Origin: Crocinitomicaceae bacterium
GTDB lineage: Bacteria > Bacteroidota > Bacteroidia > Flavobacteriales_G > Salibacteraceae
NCBI GenBank assembly: GCA_002713215.1
Contig: PAVO01000007.1
Span: 308,443 to 372,442 of the forward strand
Reading direction: 5' to 3'
DNA length: 64,000 nucleotides
A program made the translations under genes and the position numbers. How positions within the stretch are numbered: position 1 is the first letter of the stretch; the number at the start of each line of letters is the position of its first letter. Below are positions 35,553 through 45,426 of the stretch, in pieces. The notes under the pieces are model-generated. The model did no database searches and was not told the origin of the DNA. It worked only from the letters and a program-made list of their open reading frames with translations.

Positions 35553-37454
35553 ATGAGCAAAGACTACGACAGTTCCGCCATTCAGGTGTTGAAAGGATTA
35601 GACCCTGTTCAACGCCGACCTGGCATGTACACCGACACTGCAAATCCTAACCATATCACGCAAGAAATCGTTGATAACAGCGTAGATGAAGCAATGGCTG
35701 GCCATTGTAGTGTTATTTCAGTCACTCTCACAAAAGATGGATACGTACGCGTTGAAGATGATGGGCGTGGTATGCCCGTTGACATTCACCCAACCGAAGG
35801 TAAGTCAGGCGTTGAAGTCATCATGGAAACCCTACACGGCGGGGGCAAATTCGGTGATGGTAACTATGAGTTTTCAGGTGGCTTACACGGTGTTGGTGCG
35901 TCAGTAACCAATGCGCTTTCAGAGCATTTGATTGTTGAAATTAAACGCGATGGTAAACGCCACCAAATCGAATACCGAGATGGGAACAAGGCGAGCGGTG
36001 CACTTCAAGCATTGCCCGGCCGCATTAATAAATCTGACACTGGTACTTCTGTATCATTCAAGCCGAACGCCAAGTATTTCGATTCGCCTAAAATCGCAAT
36101 CAGTCCTCTGATCAAACTGCTTCGCATAAAGGCGATTCTTCACGCGGGTTTAACTATCGTTTTTGAAAACGAAAACACAGGTGAAACAGAGACCTTCTTA
36201 TACGAAACTGGCTTGACTGACTACATGAAAGAAGAAGCCAAAGATGGCGACGTGGTCGGCGACATTTTCTTTGCTAGTGAGCGCACTTGCCAAGAACGCC
36301 AAATGAATGTGAACTATGCCTGCTACTTCTCAGAAGGGTCAAGTCGTGTTCAGCAAGCTTTCGTGAACCTTATCCCTACAGCGCAAGGCGGCACGCACGT
36401 TAATGCATTGCGACAAGGTATCTTCGAGGGGATTCGTGAGTATGCCGAAATTCACAACCTAATACCTCGCAATCTAAAAATCAGTCCAGATGACATCTGG
36501 AAGAATACGAATTTTATCATCAGCCTTAAGATGAAAGAACCTAATTTCGCGGGACAAACCAAAGAGCGCCTGTCATCACGCGAATGCGCCCCTTTCATTA
36601 ACGGCACAGTAAAAGATGCAATGTCACTTTTCCTAAGTGAACATTCAGAAGCTGCTGAAGCCCTGCTTACATTGGTTCTGTCGAATGCTAACGCACGATT
36701 GAAAGCCAATAAGAAAATCGAACGTAAGCAGCTGGGCAAAGTCTTGGCTATGCCAGGTAAATTGACTGACTGCGAAACCGACAATCGCGAGGAAGGCGAA
36801 TTGTTCGTTGTTGAAGGTGACTCTGCTGGTGGTTCTGCAAAGCAAGCACGTAACAAGCAGACTCAGGCCATCATGCCATTGCGAGGAAAGATCCTAAACT
36901 GCTGGGAAAAGGACGAGAGCGAGATCATGCGCTCCGAGGAAATTAAAAACATTGCCACAGCAATCGGTGTGGATCCTAACAGCAGTGACTTAAGCGGTTT
37001 ACGATACGGTAAAATCTGCATATTGGCGGATGCGGATTCTGACGGACTGCATATCGCAACACTATTTGCAGCTCTATTCGTCCGCCATTTCCCAGAAGTC
37101 ATTCGAAACGGAAATGTATATGTGGCGATGCCTCCACTCTACCGAATTGATGTTGGCAAAAAGGTCTTTTACGCGCTTGATGACGATGAAAAAGAAAAAA
37201 CACTCGCCAAGATCCGTGCAGAAAAATTGCGCGGAGAAGTGAACGTACAGCGCTTTAAAGGTTTGGGTGAGATGAACCCGTCTCAACTTAAAGAAACAAC
37301 AATGGACCCGATGACCCGACGCCTTGTGAAACTCCAGTTCGACAATGAAGGCGAAGCGATGGAAACGTTCGACATGCTTCTTCGAAAGAAGCGCTCCAAA
37401 GACCGCAAAGCGTGGCTTGAAAGTGATGGCGATCGATTAGAACTAGAGGTGTAA
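35553..37454 (+). CDS. parE: DNA topoisomerase IV subunit B
   Basis: 633 residues, matching ParE (~630) and too short for GyrB (~800). ATPase domain: EIVDNSVDEAMAGH, the DDGRGMPVDIH ATP-lid region and the GGLHGVGASVTNALS loop; Toprim domain: FVVEGDSAGGSAKQARN and LADADSDGLHI. With ParC it decatenates replicated DNA. AGGAG upstream of the ATG; 9 bp separate it from parC. A replicon-specific decatenase would suit a very large circular molecule. Confidence 0.96.
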   Translation: MSKDYDSSAIQVLKGLDPVQRRPGMYTDTANPNHITQEIVDNSVDEAMAGHCSVISVTLTKDGYVRVEDDGRGMPVDIHPTEGKSGVEVIMETLHGGGKFGDGNYEFSGGLHGVGASVTNALSEHLIVEIKRDGKRHQIEYRDGNKASGALQALPGRINKSDTGTSVSFKPNAKYFDSPKIAISPLIKLLRIKAILHAGLTIVFENENTGETETFLYETGLTDYMKEEAKDGDVVGDIFFASERTCQERQMNVNYACYFSEGSSRVQQAFVNLIPTAQGGTHVNALRQGIFEGIREYAEIHNLIPRNLKISPDDIWKNTNFIISLKMKEPNFAGQTKERLSSRECAPFINGTVKDAMSLFLSEHSEAAEALLTLVLSNANARLKANKKIERKQLGKVLAMPGKLTDCETDNREEGELFVVEGDSAGGSAKQARNKQTQAIMPLRGKILNCWEKDESEIMRSEEIKNIATAIGVDPNSSDLSGLRYGKICILADADSDGLHIATLFAALFVRHFPEVIRNGNVYVAMPPLYRIDVGKKVFYALDDDEKEKTLAKIRAEKLRGEVNVQRFKGLGEMNPSQLKETTMDPMTRRLVKLQFDNEGEAMETFDMLLRKKRSKDRKAWLESDGDRLELEV

Positions 37455-37463
37455 GGATACCCC

Positions 37464-39707
37464 ATGAACTCAATGACTGTAGATACACAAGAAACATTAG
37501 CAATCGACGCCTTTGCGAAAGATAGCTATCTGAATTATTCCATGTACGTAATTATGGATCGCTCTTTGCCACATATCGGTGACGGCTTCAAACCCGTTCA
37601 TCGCCGCTTGGTTTATGCAATGAGCCAACTTCGTCTTGATGCTAACGCCAAATACAAGAAATCCGCTCGCACTGTTGGTGATACGTTGGGTAAATACCAT
37701 CCACACGGCGATTCTGCGTGCTACGAGGCTATGGTGTTAATGGCTCAGCCATTTGCCACTCGAAGCCCTCTGGTAGATGGACAAGGCAACTGGGGCTCTC
37801 AAGATGATCCTAAGTCTTTTGCCGCGATGCGTTATACCGAAGCTAAATTAACGAAATATGCTGCAACCCTTCTTGATGAAATTAATCAAGATACCGTTGA
37901 ATGGAAGCCAAACTTCGATGGCACAATGAAAGAACCTGAAGTGCTTCCCGCTCAATTGCCAAACATTCTTATCAACGGTTCGACGGGTATCGCCGTTGGT
38001 ATGGCAACAGACATTCCACCTCATAACATCAATGAAGTGACTGAAGCTTGTATTTTGATGCTGCAAAAGCCTAAAACGGGCATTTCGGAAATTATGGAGA
38101 TCATCCAAGGTCCGGATTATCCAACTGGTGGTGAAGTCATCAATTCGCGTGAAGAAATCATTGCGGCCTACTCTAAGGGCGAAGGTAAGGTCACGCAACG
38201 TGCGTCCTATGAAGTAGACGGTGACACGGTCATCATTACCTCTCTTCCTTACCAGGTTGGCGGAACGAAAGTGCTAACTGAAATTGCGGACTTAGTCGAC
38301 AAGAAGAAGTTTAACTTGATCACCCGTATTCGTGATGACTCTGATGAGAATCGTCCAGTTCGAATCATCTTGACGCTTAAATCAAGTAAAACGGATGCAG
38401 ACGCGGTGATGAATCACTTGTTTGCGAACACAAGCCTTGAAGCTTCTCACAAAATCAACTTGAACATGATCGGCTTGAATGGGAAACCAGAAGTAAAGAA
38501 TATCGAAACGATTGTTCGTGAGTGGTGCCAGTTCCGTCAACAAGTGTTTGAGCGCAAGAAGCGATTCCGCCTGAATGCGGTTGAAACGAGACTACACATC
38601 GTTGATGGCTTACTGATAGCCTATCTAAACCTTGATGAAGTTATTCGTATCATCCGAGAAGAAGACGAGCCAAAAGCTGTGCTCATGAGTCGCTTTGAAT
38701 TAACGGATGCGCAAGCAACGGCAATTTTAGATTTACGCCTTCGCCAGTTAAGCAAACTCCAAGAGCATGAGCTTCGTGCCGAGCAAGATAAGTTATCTAA
38801 AGAACGTGATGAGCTTATCTCGCTATTGGCCGATGACAAGAAGATCCGCCGTGCCATTGTAGCTGAGCTGAAAGTTGCTTTAAAAGCGCACAGTGATGAA
38901 CGTCGAACTTTGCTTATCGAGAAAAAGCCGGCAGCACAAGTTGCAGCTGATATTGCTTTAACACCAGCAAGTGACATAACAGTGATCCTTTCTGACAAGC
39001 GCTGGTGGCGCACAACGAAGGGGCATGATGTCGATACCAGTAAGTTAACCTTTAAACACGGTGACAAGCTTCACAGCACGCTAGAAACCCGTTCAAATAT
39101 GCCGGTGGTATTCATGTCAACATCAGGGCGTTTCTTCTCTGTAATTGGTGATGAAATGCCAAATGGAAAATCAGTAGGTGAACCAGCTTCTGCTCGATTC
39201 TCACTTGAGAACGGCGACAATTTAGAAACCATGCTGACATATCGTGCAGAAGATAAGCTACTGCTTACCACGGCCAAAGGTAACGCTTTCTTTGTGCCAG
39301 GTGGCGACCTGAACACCCGGGCTAAAAAAGGGAAGGAAGTGCTTAAACTCACTGATGGTGATCATGCTTTACCTCCAATGTATTTAGAGGATAAGACGCA
39401 TGTCATTGCGCTAACTCAAGCCGGTCGAATCATCGTTGTCGATGCGAATGAAATAAATGTATCGAGCAAAAGCCAAGGTGTGCGCTTGATTGATATTAAG
39501 AGTCAAGACTTTGATGCAAACGAAGATTCTCTGGTACAGGTGCTGCCGATCACATTGGAAGATACTGTTGAGGTTATGGTGGGTAAACGCAAGTTTAACA
39601 TTACACCTGATAAGCTGACTTATTACGTCGCAAAACGAGCTCGACGAGGGCTATTCTTCGAAAATCGTGGCTCAGGTAACGCTGGTATCACAATGAACGT
39701 GAAATAA
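37464..39707 (+). CDS. parC: DNA topoisomerase IV subunit A
   Basis: 747 residues, typical ParC. The quinolone-region motif [22 protein letters not shown] and the catalytic Tyr in [11 protein letters not shown] are intact; a beta-pinwheel C-terminal domain follows residue ~490. Forms A2B2 with the adjacent ParE. AAGGA eight bases upstream of the ATG. Followed by a strong terminator, which closes the cheV-parE-parC operon. Confidence 0.96.
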   Translation: MNSMTVDTQETLAIDAFAKDSYLNYSMYVIMDRSLPHIGDGFKPVHRRLVYAMSQLRLDANAKYKKSARTVGDTLGKYHPHGDSACYEAMVLMAQPFATRSPLVDGQGNWGSQDDPKSFAAMRYTEAKLTKYAATLLDEINQDTVEWKPNFDGTMKEPEVLPAQLPNILINGSTGIAVGMATDIPPHNINEVTEACILMLQKPKTGISEIMEIIQGPDYPTGGEVINSREEIIAAYSKGEGKVTQRASYEVDGDTVIITSLPYQVGGTKVLTEIADLVDKKKFNLITRIRDDSDENRPVRIILTLKSSKTDADAVMNHLFANTSLEASHKINLNMIGLNGKPEVKNIETIVREWCQFRQQVFERKKRFRLNAVETRLHIVDGLLIAYLNLDEVIRIIREEDEPKAVLMSRFELTDAQATAILDLRLRQLSKLQEHELRAEQDKLSKERDELISLLADDKKIRRAIVAELKVALKAHSDERRTLLIEKKPAAQVAADIALTPASDITVILSDKRWWRTTKGHDVDTSKLTFKHGDKLHSTLETRSNMPVVFMSTSGRFFSVIGDEMPNGKSVGEPASARFSLENGDNLETMLTYRAEDKLLLTTAKGNAFFVPGGDLNTRAKKGKEVLKLTDGDHALPPMYLEDKTHVIALTQAGRIIVVDANEINVSSKSQGVRLIDIKSQDFDANEDSLVQVLPITLEDTVEVMVGKRKFNITPDKLTYYVAKRARRGLFFENRGSGNAGITMNVK

Positions 39708-39711
39708 ACAC

Positions 39712-39736
39712 AAGGCGGCATTTGCCGCCTTTCTTT
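39712..39736 (+). terminator. Terminator after parC
   Basis: AAGGCGGCA and TGCCGCCTT pair, followed by TCTTTTG. Confidence 0.9.
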
Positions 39737-39753
39737 TGTTTGAAGGAGAACCA

Positions 39754-40221
39754 ATGATTTTCGAACATCCATCTGGACCATTATCCACACTTTACTGGCT
39801 AGCCAACAACCACATATGGTTTTGGTTAGCCTCTGTGGGGATCTTCAGTTTGTTAGTAGGGAGTTTTCTGAATGTCGTAATTTATCGATTGCCCATTATT
39901 CTGGATCCAGTAAAAAAGAAAGCGGCTGGCACCCCGTTTAACTTGTCGAAACCTGCATCACATTGCCCTAAATGCAAAAACAAGATAAAGCCTTGGCAAA
40001 ACATACCCCTATTTAGTTGGTTGGTATTGGGTGGTAAATGTTTCAACTGCAAGCTCCCCATTCCATGGCGGTACCCATTAGTTGAACTGTCGACAGGTGC
40101 TGGTTCAGTGATAATTGCTTGGCTTTGTGGTTTCACATGGTTGGCGGTTATCGGAATAATGGGGTACTGGTTATTATTAGTTGCTTTACTAATTATCTAC
40201 GATACGAAAAGTCTGGAGTGA
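39754..40221 (+). CDS. Truncated prepilin peptidase (PilD-like, N-terminal part)
   Basis: 155 residues against ~290 for PilD. Present: the first membrane segment (ASVGIFSLLVGSFLNVVIYRLP), and the cytosolic four-cysteine domain (CPKCKNKIKPWQNIPLFSW ... CFNCKLPIPWRYPLVE) linked to N-methylation, followed by two further membrane segments. The frame stops just at the position of the first catalytic Asp (IIYDTKSLE), so the protease half is gone and no remnant was found downstream. AAGGAG precedes the ATG. It may be a methylation-only domain protein or a decaying gene. Confidence 0.8.
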   Translation: MIFEHPSGPLSTLYWLANNHIWFWLASVGIFSLLVGSFLNVVIYRLPIILDPVKKKAAGTPFNLSKPASHCPKCKNKIKPWQNIPLFSWLVLGGKCFNCKLPIPWRYPLVELSTGAGSVIIAWLCGFTWLAVIGIMGYWLLLVALLIIYDTKSLE

Positions 40222-40322
40222 AAGAACCAATATGCGCACCAAAGGCTAATTACACTCCTAAAATGGAGAGAGGTAGCTTACAGATTGTACTTGCACAATC
40301 TATTGGCAATCTTGCGATAAAG

Positions 40323-41876
40323 CTACCTGAACGCAGGCCCCAGTGAATAGCTGGGGCTTTCTACTTTATGATTCAATTCTAAAGCCGGCTTACTTAACAC
40401 ATTCTCCACGGTCACAACAGGCTGCGCCTTCATCACTTCCATCCGATGTTCATTATCACCGGCCCTATACTCAGCAATGTTCACTCCCGCATTAGCGAGT
40501 AATTGCTTCGTTTTGTCACTAATGCTATCTGGTACAACCGCCACATCAAATTCATTGAGCGATACTGAACGTTGCATTTTGACCTCAAAGTACCCTGTCG
40601 GTGCTTGTTCCAGCTCAACTAAAAACTTGTCGAACTGCTCAAAGTATTCTTTAGGAATATCATCAACTCTGACGTAGGGTTTAAGTCCATCCGCATTTCT
40701 TGTCTTCGCATACTCGGTCAGATGATTGTAAGCAACGGAATTCGTCATTGCAGCATCGGAAGATTTGGGCATGTAGTCTTTCATTAGGTTGGCAAACTTG
40801 GCAAACTTTTCATTGAGCGCTTCGCCTACGGGGTCAAAGTCTTTATCGCTAACTAGGCGACCTTTTTCTGTAGCAACATCTTCCCAGCTGTTGAACTGGC
40901 CAGCCATAAGCGAACGCAATGTGCCGGCACCGTAGAAAAAGTCCTCCTGACCACGAATATCACCTTTAAGATAATTAGTCAGGTTATCGAGTGTGTAAGG
41001 AACCCGAGTCTCTTCTCCATGGTCATTGTATACTGGGAAATAGGCATCCCCTACAGCGGGGCTTAACATGTCCTCCAGCCACGCAGAAACATCTTCTTTA
41101 GGCAGAGCTTCCACTAAGGCGTCCCTCAAAGCATAGGTATCTATTGAAGGAGGCTGTCGGCCCTCTTTGGCTCTTTCTATGAGCATGTAGGCTAGTATGT
41201 CGTTAATTGTGTATTCATCACCATTTTTATCAAACCAGTCCCGCAGGATTCTCGCCTTGGCATTTTTAGTGTTACCAGATGAACGTTCCGCGTAATCATC
41301 AACAAGTTTCATTGCCGCAGCATTTAATTTTCCGAACGATTCAGTACCAGGCTCTCTTGCGTCGTCAGGTAGATTGGCAATGGCATCAAAAACGTCATCT
41401 GAACCGTTGAGAAAAGGTATAGGATGTAAGGCCTCATCATAAGGAATCTCAAAAGCAATCCCCTTTGAACTCGCATAAACGGCCAACAGAGCCTCTTCCC
41501 TAACGAGCCCGGACACAGTGAAATTCATCCCCTTAGAAAGAGACTCACTTCCGGATAGTTCCCCAGGTAATGGTAATTCTGACAGCCCAATATCAGCGAG
41601 TGCTTGCTTAACTCTATCACCAATCTCAATCAGTTTGATGCGATCTACGTGGTATTTGGGGAGTGGCGTTCTGGGAGAATAAACGTCTGAGTGAAAGATA
41701 GATTCAGTTTTTGGTGAAATCTTATCCGCGTCCATAAGAAGCGTAATGTCACCAAATTCATGATAAGGATTTTGATTATCAATGATAGCTAAGGACGGGC
41801 ATGCCATGCCTCCCATCAGATCTATGGTTTCCAATTTGGCAGCATTCAAGTTGTGCGCAACGACTAAATCAGACAT
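40323..41876 (-). CDS. Unrecognised 517-residue protein
   Basis: Start at the ATG after GGAGGAATCG; the frame continues upstream through the promoter. Soluble, mixed composition, no signal peptide or membrane segment, no recognised domain. A perfect TGTGATACAAT extended -10 lies ~25 bp upstream. Similar in size, promoter and style to the 10-20 kb unknown proteins. Confidence 0.74.
   Translation of the reverse strand: MSDLVVAHNLNAAKLETIDLMGGMACPSLAIIDNQNPYHEFGDITLLMDADKISPKTESIFHSDVYSPRTPLPKYHVDRIKLIEIGDRVKQALADIGLSELPLPGELSGSESLSKGMNFTVSGLVREEALLAVYASSKGIAFEIPYDEALHPIPFLNGSDDVFDAIANLPDDAREPGTESFGKLNAAAMKLVDDYAERSSGNTKNAKARILRDWFDKNGDEYTINDILAYMLIERAKEGRQPPSIDTYALRDALVEALPKEDVSAWLEDMLSPAVGDAYFPVYNDHGEETRVPYTLDNLTNYLKGDIRGQEDFFYGAGTLRSLMAGQFNSWEDVATEKGRLVSDKDFDPVGEALNEKFAKFANLMKDYMPKSSDAAMTNSVAYNHLTEYAKTRNADGLKPYVRVDDIPKEYFEQFDKFLVELEQAPTGYFEVKMQRSVSLNEFDVAVVPDSISDKTKQLLANAGVNIAEYRAGDNEHRMEVMKAQPVVTVENVLSKPALELNHKVESPSYSLGPAFR
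40337..40357 (+). terminator. Terminator after the pilD-like gene
   Basis: GCCCCAG pairs with CTGGGGC and is followed by TTTCT on the + strand. It lies within the last codons of the convergent gene. Confidence 0.7.
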
Positions 41877-41899
41877 CGATTCCTCCAGATATTTCATTG

Positions 41900-41910
41900 A
41901 TTGTATCACA
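41900..41910 (-). promoter_or_regulatory. Extended -10 promoter of 517-residue gene
   Basis: TGTGATACAAT on the reverse strand; best match to the recurrent word, ~25 bp from the start codon. Confidence 0.6.
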
Positions 41911-42007
41911 GCGATGGCGACGAAATTGTGGACTCATCGAAACTTTATTTACTTGGTTATATTAAATGACATATAATCCCTAATCAGCATTCAAACACAA
42001 CCATTAA

Positions 42008-42025
42008 AACAACATATTTGTAGTT
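42008..42025. promoter_or_regulatory. AACAAC palindrome between 517-residue gene and subtilase
   Basis: AACAACATATTTGTAGTT. A TGATATGAT extended -10 for the subtilase follows ~27 bp downstream. Confidence 0.6.
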
Positions 42026-42099
42026 TTTATTGATTAATCAAATGCATCTTGATATGATTAATGAAACTAACGAATGCACCGATACTACGGAGTAATATA

Positions 42100-43872
42100 A
42101 TGATTAATAAAGCAAACCTTCTGGCAGGATTTTTATTTTTAGGCGTTTCTACGTCTTCTCTTGCTGAAGAATTACGCGTTATTGTCAGTTATGACAATGA
42201 TGTCGTCGTAAGCTCAGCATCTGCCAAATCAACAACGTCTGCCGTGTCGCTAGGTAAAACAAGCGACCGGGTTTGCCTCAACACGATTGATGGTGCTCGC
42301 GAAATTTGCGTTCCAAGACCATCTGGAGCCGCTCAAAAAAACATTCGTGTACTCTCTAATAGCGTATCAAGCGCATCGGAACCAAAACCAGTTCAATTTC
42401 AAGCGTTCAACGTTGACGCTGATAGCTTTGAACAGGTTAAAGAAACGCTTGAGTCTACTGGCTGGTACGCGACAGTAGAAAAAGACATCATCGTTCACAC
42501 TAACGGGTACACAAACGATCCTTGGTTAACCAGCCAATACTATCTGGATGATCCGGAAACTAGCACTCGTGATTCTAAAGGCGCACACAATTTCTTTTCT
42601 GTGCTTTCGGTTGAACAAATTGAACAGCAAGAGCCAATTGGTGTTGGGATCATCGACAGTGGATTCTATGACATCGGCGAAGAAATGGTATTTCATGGCG
42701 GCGCAACATTCGCAAACTCTGGACCTGTCGAGCGTGGTAATGACTACCTACTTGATGTTGGAGAAAGTTGTACGAGCCATGGACTTGGTGTAGCAGGTGT
42801 TGTTGGCGCTACAGCAAACAATGGCATTGCATACACAGGCGCTGGTGGCAATGTAAAAGTGTACGCTGCGGTTGCACTAGACTGTGGTACAGGTGGTTTG
42901 TATGCCGCTGCTGAAAGTATTCGCTGGTTTGCTGGTGAATCTTTCATTGAAGATGGCATTTCTGATTTCCAAGGTGACGTTAAAGTTCTAAATCTTTCAC
43001 TGGGTGCCGGTGCGTACGAAGGTGAAGGTCTGCGCTGCCCTAGCTATATGCAATCTGCAATCGATTTCGCTCGCAGCAAAGGTATCGCAATTGTGGTTTC
43101 CGCTGGTAACGATGGAAATGACGTTGGAATGCATACGCCATCTAACTGTGACGGTGTAATTGTTGCCGGAGCAAATGGACGTGAAGGCTACAGAAGTAGC
43201 TTCAGTAACCACGGTGAGGAAGTTGACATTTCTGCTGGTGGTGAAATGGTTGCTGCGCTTAGCCCTGACATCACGCGTGAAGTCGGCTATGACGGGACCA
43301 GCTACTCTGCTCCTTTCGTAACATCAGCCTTGGCTCACGCGTACAGACTAAAACCTGATATGACACCTTCACAAGCTGAACTTATCCTTAAATTGTCAGC
43401 GCGTGAATTCACAGACCCAACTTGTGAATACTTAGGTTGTGGAACTGGGATCTTGGACGTAAAACGGATGCTAGAAGTTGCAGCGACGCTTGACTCTGAA
43501 GATAGCAACCGCATTTCATGGGCGCTGAATGATGAAAGTGAATGTGATCAACAGTGGTACGTAGATAGCTTCGGCAAGAAGAGCAAAATGTGCAGCATGC
43601 TTAAAGTGACATTTTTAAACAACCCTTCTGTAGAAGGTGTTAAATACCGCATGTACTCTTCTGACTGGAAAAACCCGGATGCACCAGAAGAGCTAGTAAT
43701 TGAGACCACTGAGAACACTGTGCTATTCAGCAAAGACGACATTGATGTAGGCCTTTATGATTACAGTGTTGTGCTATGTACTGACGAAGCATGTTCTTCA
43801 GAATCAATCCGTTTCGAACTAGAAACCAAAGATGCTTTTATTACTGATCAACCAGCTGTCTGCCAGGATTAA
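42100..43872 (+). CDS. Secreted subtilisin-like serine protease (S8)
   Basis: About 590 residues from the ATG with CGGAG upstream. Signal peptide MINKANLLAGFLFLGVSTSS with cleavage after SLA. A propeptide-like region (~30-140) precedes the catalytic domain with Asp in GVGIIDSGFYD, His in CTSHGLGVAGVVGA and Ser in YDGTSYSAPFVTSALAHA. The last ~140 residues form a Cys-containing, beta-rich domain. Secreted endopeptidase; target unknown. Strong terminator downstream. Good prospect for a virulence or competition factor, which is inference. Confidence 0.93.
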   Translation: MINKANLLAGFLFLGVSTSSLAEELRVIVSYDNDVVVSSASAKSTTSAVSLGKTSDRVCLNTIDGAREICVPRPSGAAQKNIRVLSNSVSSASEPKPVQFQAFNVDADSFEQVKETLESTGWYATVEKDIIVHTNGYTNDPWLTSQYYLDDPETSTRDSKGAHNFFSVLSVEQIEQQEPIGVGIIDSGFYDIGEEMVFHGGATFANSGPVERGNDYLLDVGESCTSHGLGVAGVVGATANNGIAYTGAGGNVKVYAAVALDCGTGGLYAAAESIRWFAGESFIEDGISDFQGDVKVLNLSLGAGAYEGEGLRCPSYMQSAIDFARSKGIAIVVSAGNDGNDVGMHTPSNCDGVIVAGANGREGYRSSFSNHGEEVDISAGGEMVAALSPDITREVGYDGTSYSAPFVTSALAHAYRLKPDMTPSQAELILKLSAREFTDPTCEYLGCGTGILDVKRMLEVAATLDSEDSNRISWALNDESECDQQWYVDSFGKKSKMCSMLKVTFLNNPSVEGVKYRMYSSDWKNPDAPEELVIETTENTVLFSKDDIDVGLYDYSVVLCTDEACSSESIRFELETKDAFITDQPAVCQD

Positions 43873-43888
43873 TATTCAACAAAACAAG

Positions 43889-43916
43889 AAAACCCGCTAT
43901 CGAAGCGGGTTTTTTA
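43889..43916. terminator. Bidirectional terminator between subtilase and left tRNA array
   Basis: AAACCCGCT pairs with AGCGGGTTT; T-rich on both strands. Rightward it ends the protease transcript; leftward it is the first clear stop after the tRNA array. Confidence 0.88.
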
Positions 43917-44090
43917 TTGTTTGTTTCACACCCAACCGCAGCAGAGTGAATCGAGATATTTCATTAAAGGGGAATATTGACGCGTCACGCTCAATTGCGC
44001 TGGGTACTTTGCATTTAGGTATGCGTTGCTATTTACGTCGCTATATTTGGAAAAAATTAGAAAATCAATACGTGAGGGATATATAGAATG

Positions 44091-44177
44091 TGGTAGCCGC
44101 CCCGGGACTCGAACCCGGATGATCATTGCGATCGGGAGATTTTAAATCTCCTGTGTATACCATTCCACCAGACGGCC
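44091..44177 (-). tRNA. tRNA-Leu(UAA)
   Basis: Class II body with long variable arm; anticodon loop TTTAAAA; CCA encoded. Last gene of the left array. Confidence 0.93.
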
Positions 44178-44188
44178 GAAGTAATTTT

Positions 44189-44264
44189 TGGAGCGACTAG
44201 CGGGGGTCGAACCCGCGACCTCGACGTTGGCAACGTCGCGCTCTACCAGCTGAGCTATAGTCGC
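44189..44264 (-). tRNA. tRNA-Gly(GCC)
   Basis: Complete cloverleaf, loop TTGCCAA, CCA encoded. Confidence 0.95.
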
Positions 44265-44290
44265 ATTTAATTGGTACATCCTACTGAAAG

Positions 44291-44368
44291 TGGCGCACGT
44301 GAAAGGATTCGAACCTTTGACCTCCGGTTTCGTAGACCAGCGCTCTATCCAACTGAGCTACACATGCG
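44291..44368 (-). tRNA. tRNA-Arg(ACG)
   Basis: Loop CTACGAA; A34 would be inosine, reading CGU/CGC/CGA. CCA encoded. Confidence 0.93.
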
Positions 44369-44377
44369 AAATAAAAT

Positions 44378-44453
44378 TGGAGCGACCAGCGGGGGTTGAA
44401 CCCACGACCTCAACGTTGGCAACGTCGCGCTCTACCAGCTGAGCTATGGCCGC
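44378..44453 (-). tRNA. tRNA-Gly(GCC), second copy
   Basis: Near-duplicate of the 44189 gene with a few changes in the stems; CCA encoded. Confidence 0.93.
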
Positions 44454-44458
44454 AAAAA

Positions 44459-44626
44459 CTATAAGCAAGAAAGCCGTTGTCTGATCTCCGTCTTTGCTTT
44501 CATTCGTGCTGAAGTCTTATTTGGTTGGGCTATATCTTCCCACCAGCCAGCGATGTTCTTTCCATGATCTTTTACTCGGTGCTTTCCACCAGGTAAAACG
44601 ATTTTCTTTCTTCCCATAGGCTGCAT
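44459..44626 (-). CDS. Small basic protein inside the tRNA array
   Basis: 55 residues, starting at an ATG with AAGGAG seven bases upstream, a strong ribosome site rare within tRNA operons. Sequence is basic with a GWWED centre (KNIAGWWEDIAQP). It lies between tRNA-Ser(CGA) and tRNA-Gly(GCC) on the same strand and so is co-transcribed with tRNAs. Function unknown. Confidence 0.65.
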   Translation of the reverse strand: MQPMGRKKIVLPGGKHRVKDHGKNIAGWWEDIAQPNKTSARMKAKTEIRQRLSCL

Positions 44627-44647
44627 AATCTGCTCCTTGATTGAATT

Positions 44648-44741
44648 TGGCGAAGAGGGAGGGATTTGAACCCCCGGAGCGACCAAGGTCGCCCAGTGAC
44701 TTTCGAGGACACCGCAATAAACCAGACTCTGCCACCTCTCC
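44648..44741 (-). tRNA. tRNA-Ser(CGA)
   Basis: Class II; loop CTCGAAA. The anticodon stem has one T-T mismatch, so it may be weakened. CCA encoded. Confidence 0.82.
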
Positions 44742-44757
44742 AGAACACCACTATAAT

Positions 44758-44775
44758 AACATCATATTTGATGTT
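44758..44775. promoter_or_regulatory. Palindrome between tRNA genes
   Basis: AACATCATATTTGATGTT, a fully symmetrical variant of the recurrent AACAAC motif, between two tRNA-Ser genes. Confidence 0.5.
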
Positions 44776-44782
44776 AGATAAT

Positions 44783-44876
44783 TGGCGGAGACGAAGGGAT
44801 TTGAACCCTTGGAAGGCTTTGACACCTTCTACGCCTTAGCAGGGCGCTGCAATCAACCAGACTCTGCCACGTCTCC
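44783..44876 (-). tRNA. tRNA-Ser(GCU)
   Basis: Class II; loop CTGCTAA; CCA encoded. Confidence 0.93.
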
Positions 44877-44900
44877 ATAAACCATAATGAATGTTAAATT

Positions 44901-44985
<85 letters not shown>

Positions 44986-45009
44986 ATCATAAAACACCCA
45001 TTTTTTAAT

Positions 45010-45102
45010 TGGCGGTGAGCCAGAGATTCGAACTCTGGGAGGACCGACAAAAGCCCTCGACGGTTTTCAAAACCGCTGCCTTAACCACTCAGCCAGCTCA
45101 CC
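45010..45102 (-). tRNA. tRNA-Ser(UGA)
   Basis: Class II; loop TTTGAAA; CCA encoded. Confidence 0.94.
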
Positions 45103-45145
45103 AATTCACTTAGCAAAAAACACTATATAAGTGCGCTTTGGTAAG

Positions 45146-45237
45146 TGGAGGAAGTGGTGGGATTTGAACCCACGGAAGGCCGCAAAACCTCCTACGCCTT
45201 AGCAGGGCGCTGCCTTCATCCACTCGGCCACACTTCC
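45146..45237 (-). tRNA. tRNA-Ser(GCU), second copy
   Basis: Class II; loop CTGCTAA; CCA encoded. Diverged from the 44783 copy. Confidence 0.92.
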
Positions 45238-45255
45238 ATTAATCACTACATCATT

Positions 45256-45274
45256 GGGCGATAGCGCCCTTTTT
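45256..45274 (+). terminator. Rightward terminator inside the leftward tRNA array
   Basis: GGGCG-ATAG-CGCCC followed by TTTTTG on the + strand; the reverse strand lacks a T run. It would stop antisense transcription. Confidence 0.6.
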
Positions 45275-45277
45275 GTT

Positions 45278-45364
45278 TGGTACGAAAGGAGAGACTTGAA
45301 CTCTCACGGGTATTACCCCACCGGAACCTAAATCCGGCGCGTCTACCAATTTCGCCACTCTCGC
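45278..45364 (-). tRNA. tRNA-Leu(UAG), second copy
   Basis: Class II; loop TTTAGGT; CCA encoded. Confidence 0.94.
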
Positions 45365-45426
45365 ATTTAACTTTCCCACTTGCTGTTTCATGAGCTTTCC
45401 GCTTGCGTTCCAGCCTATGAATTAAT

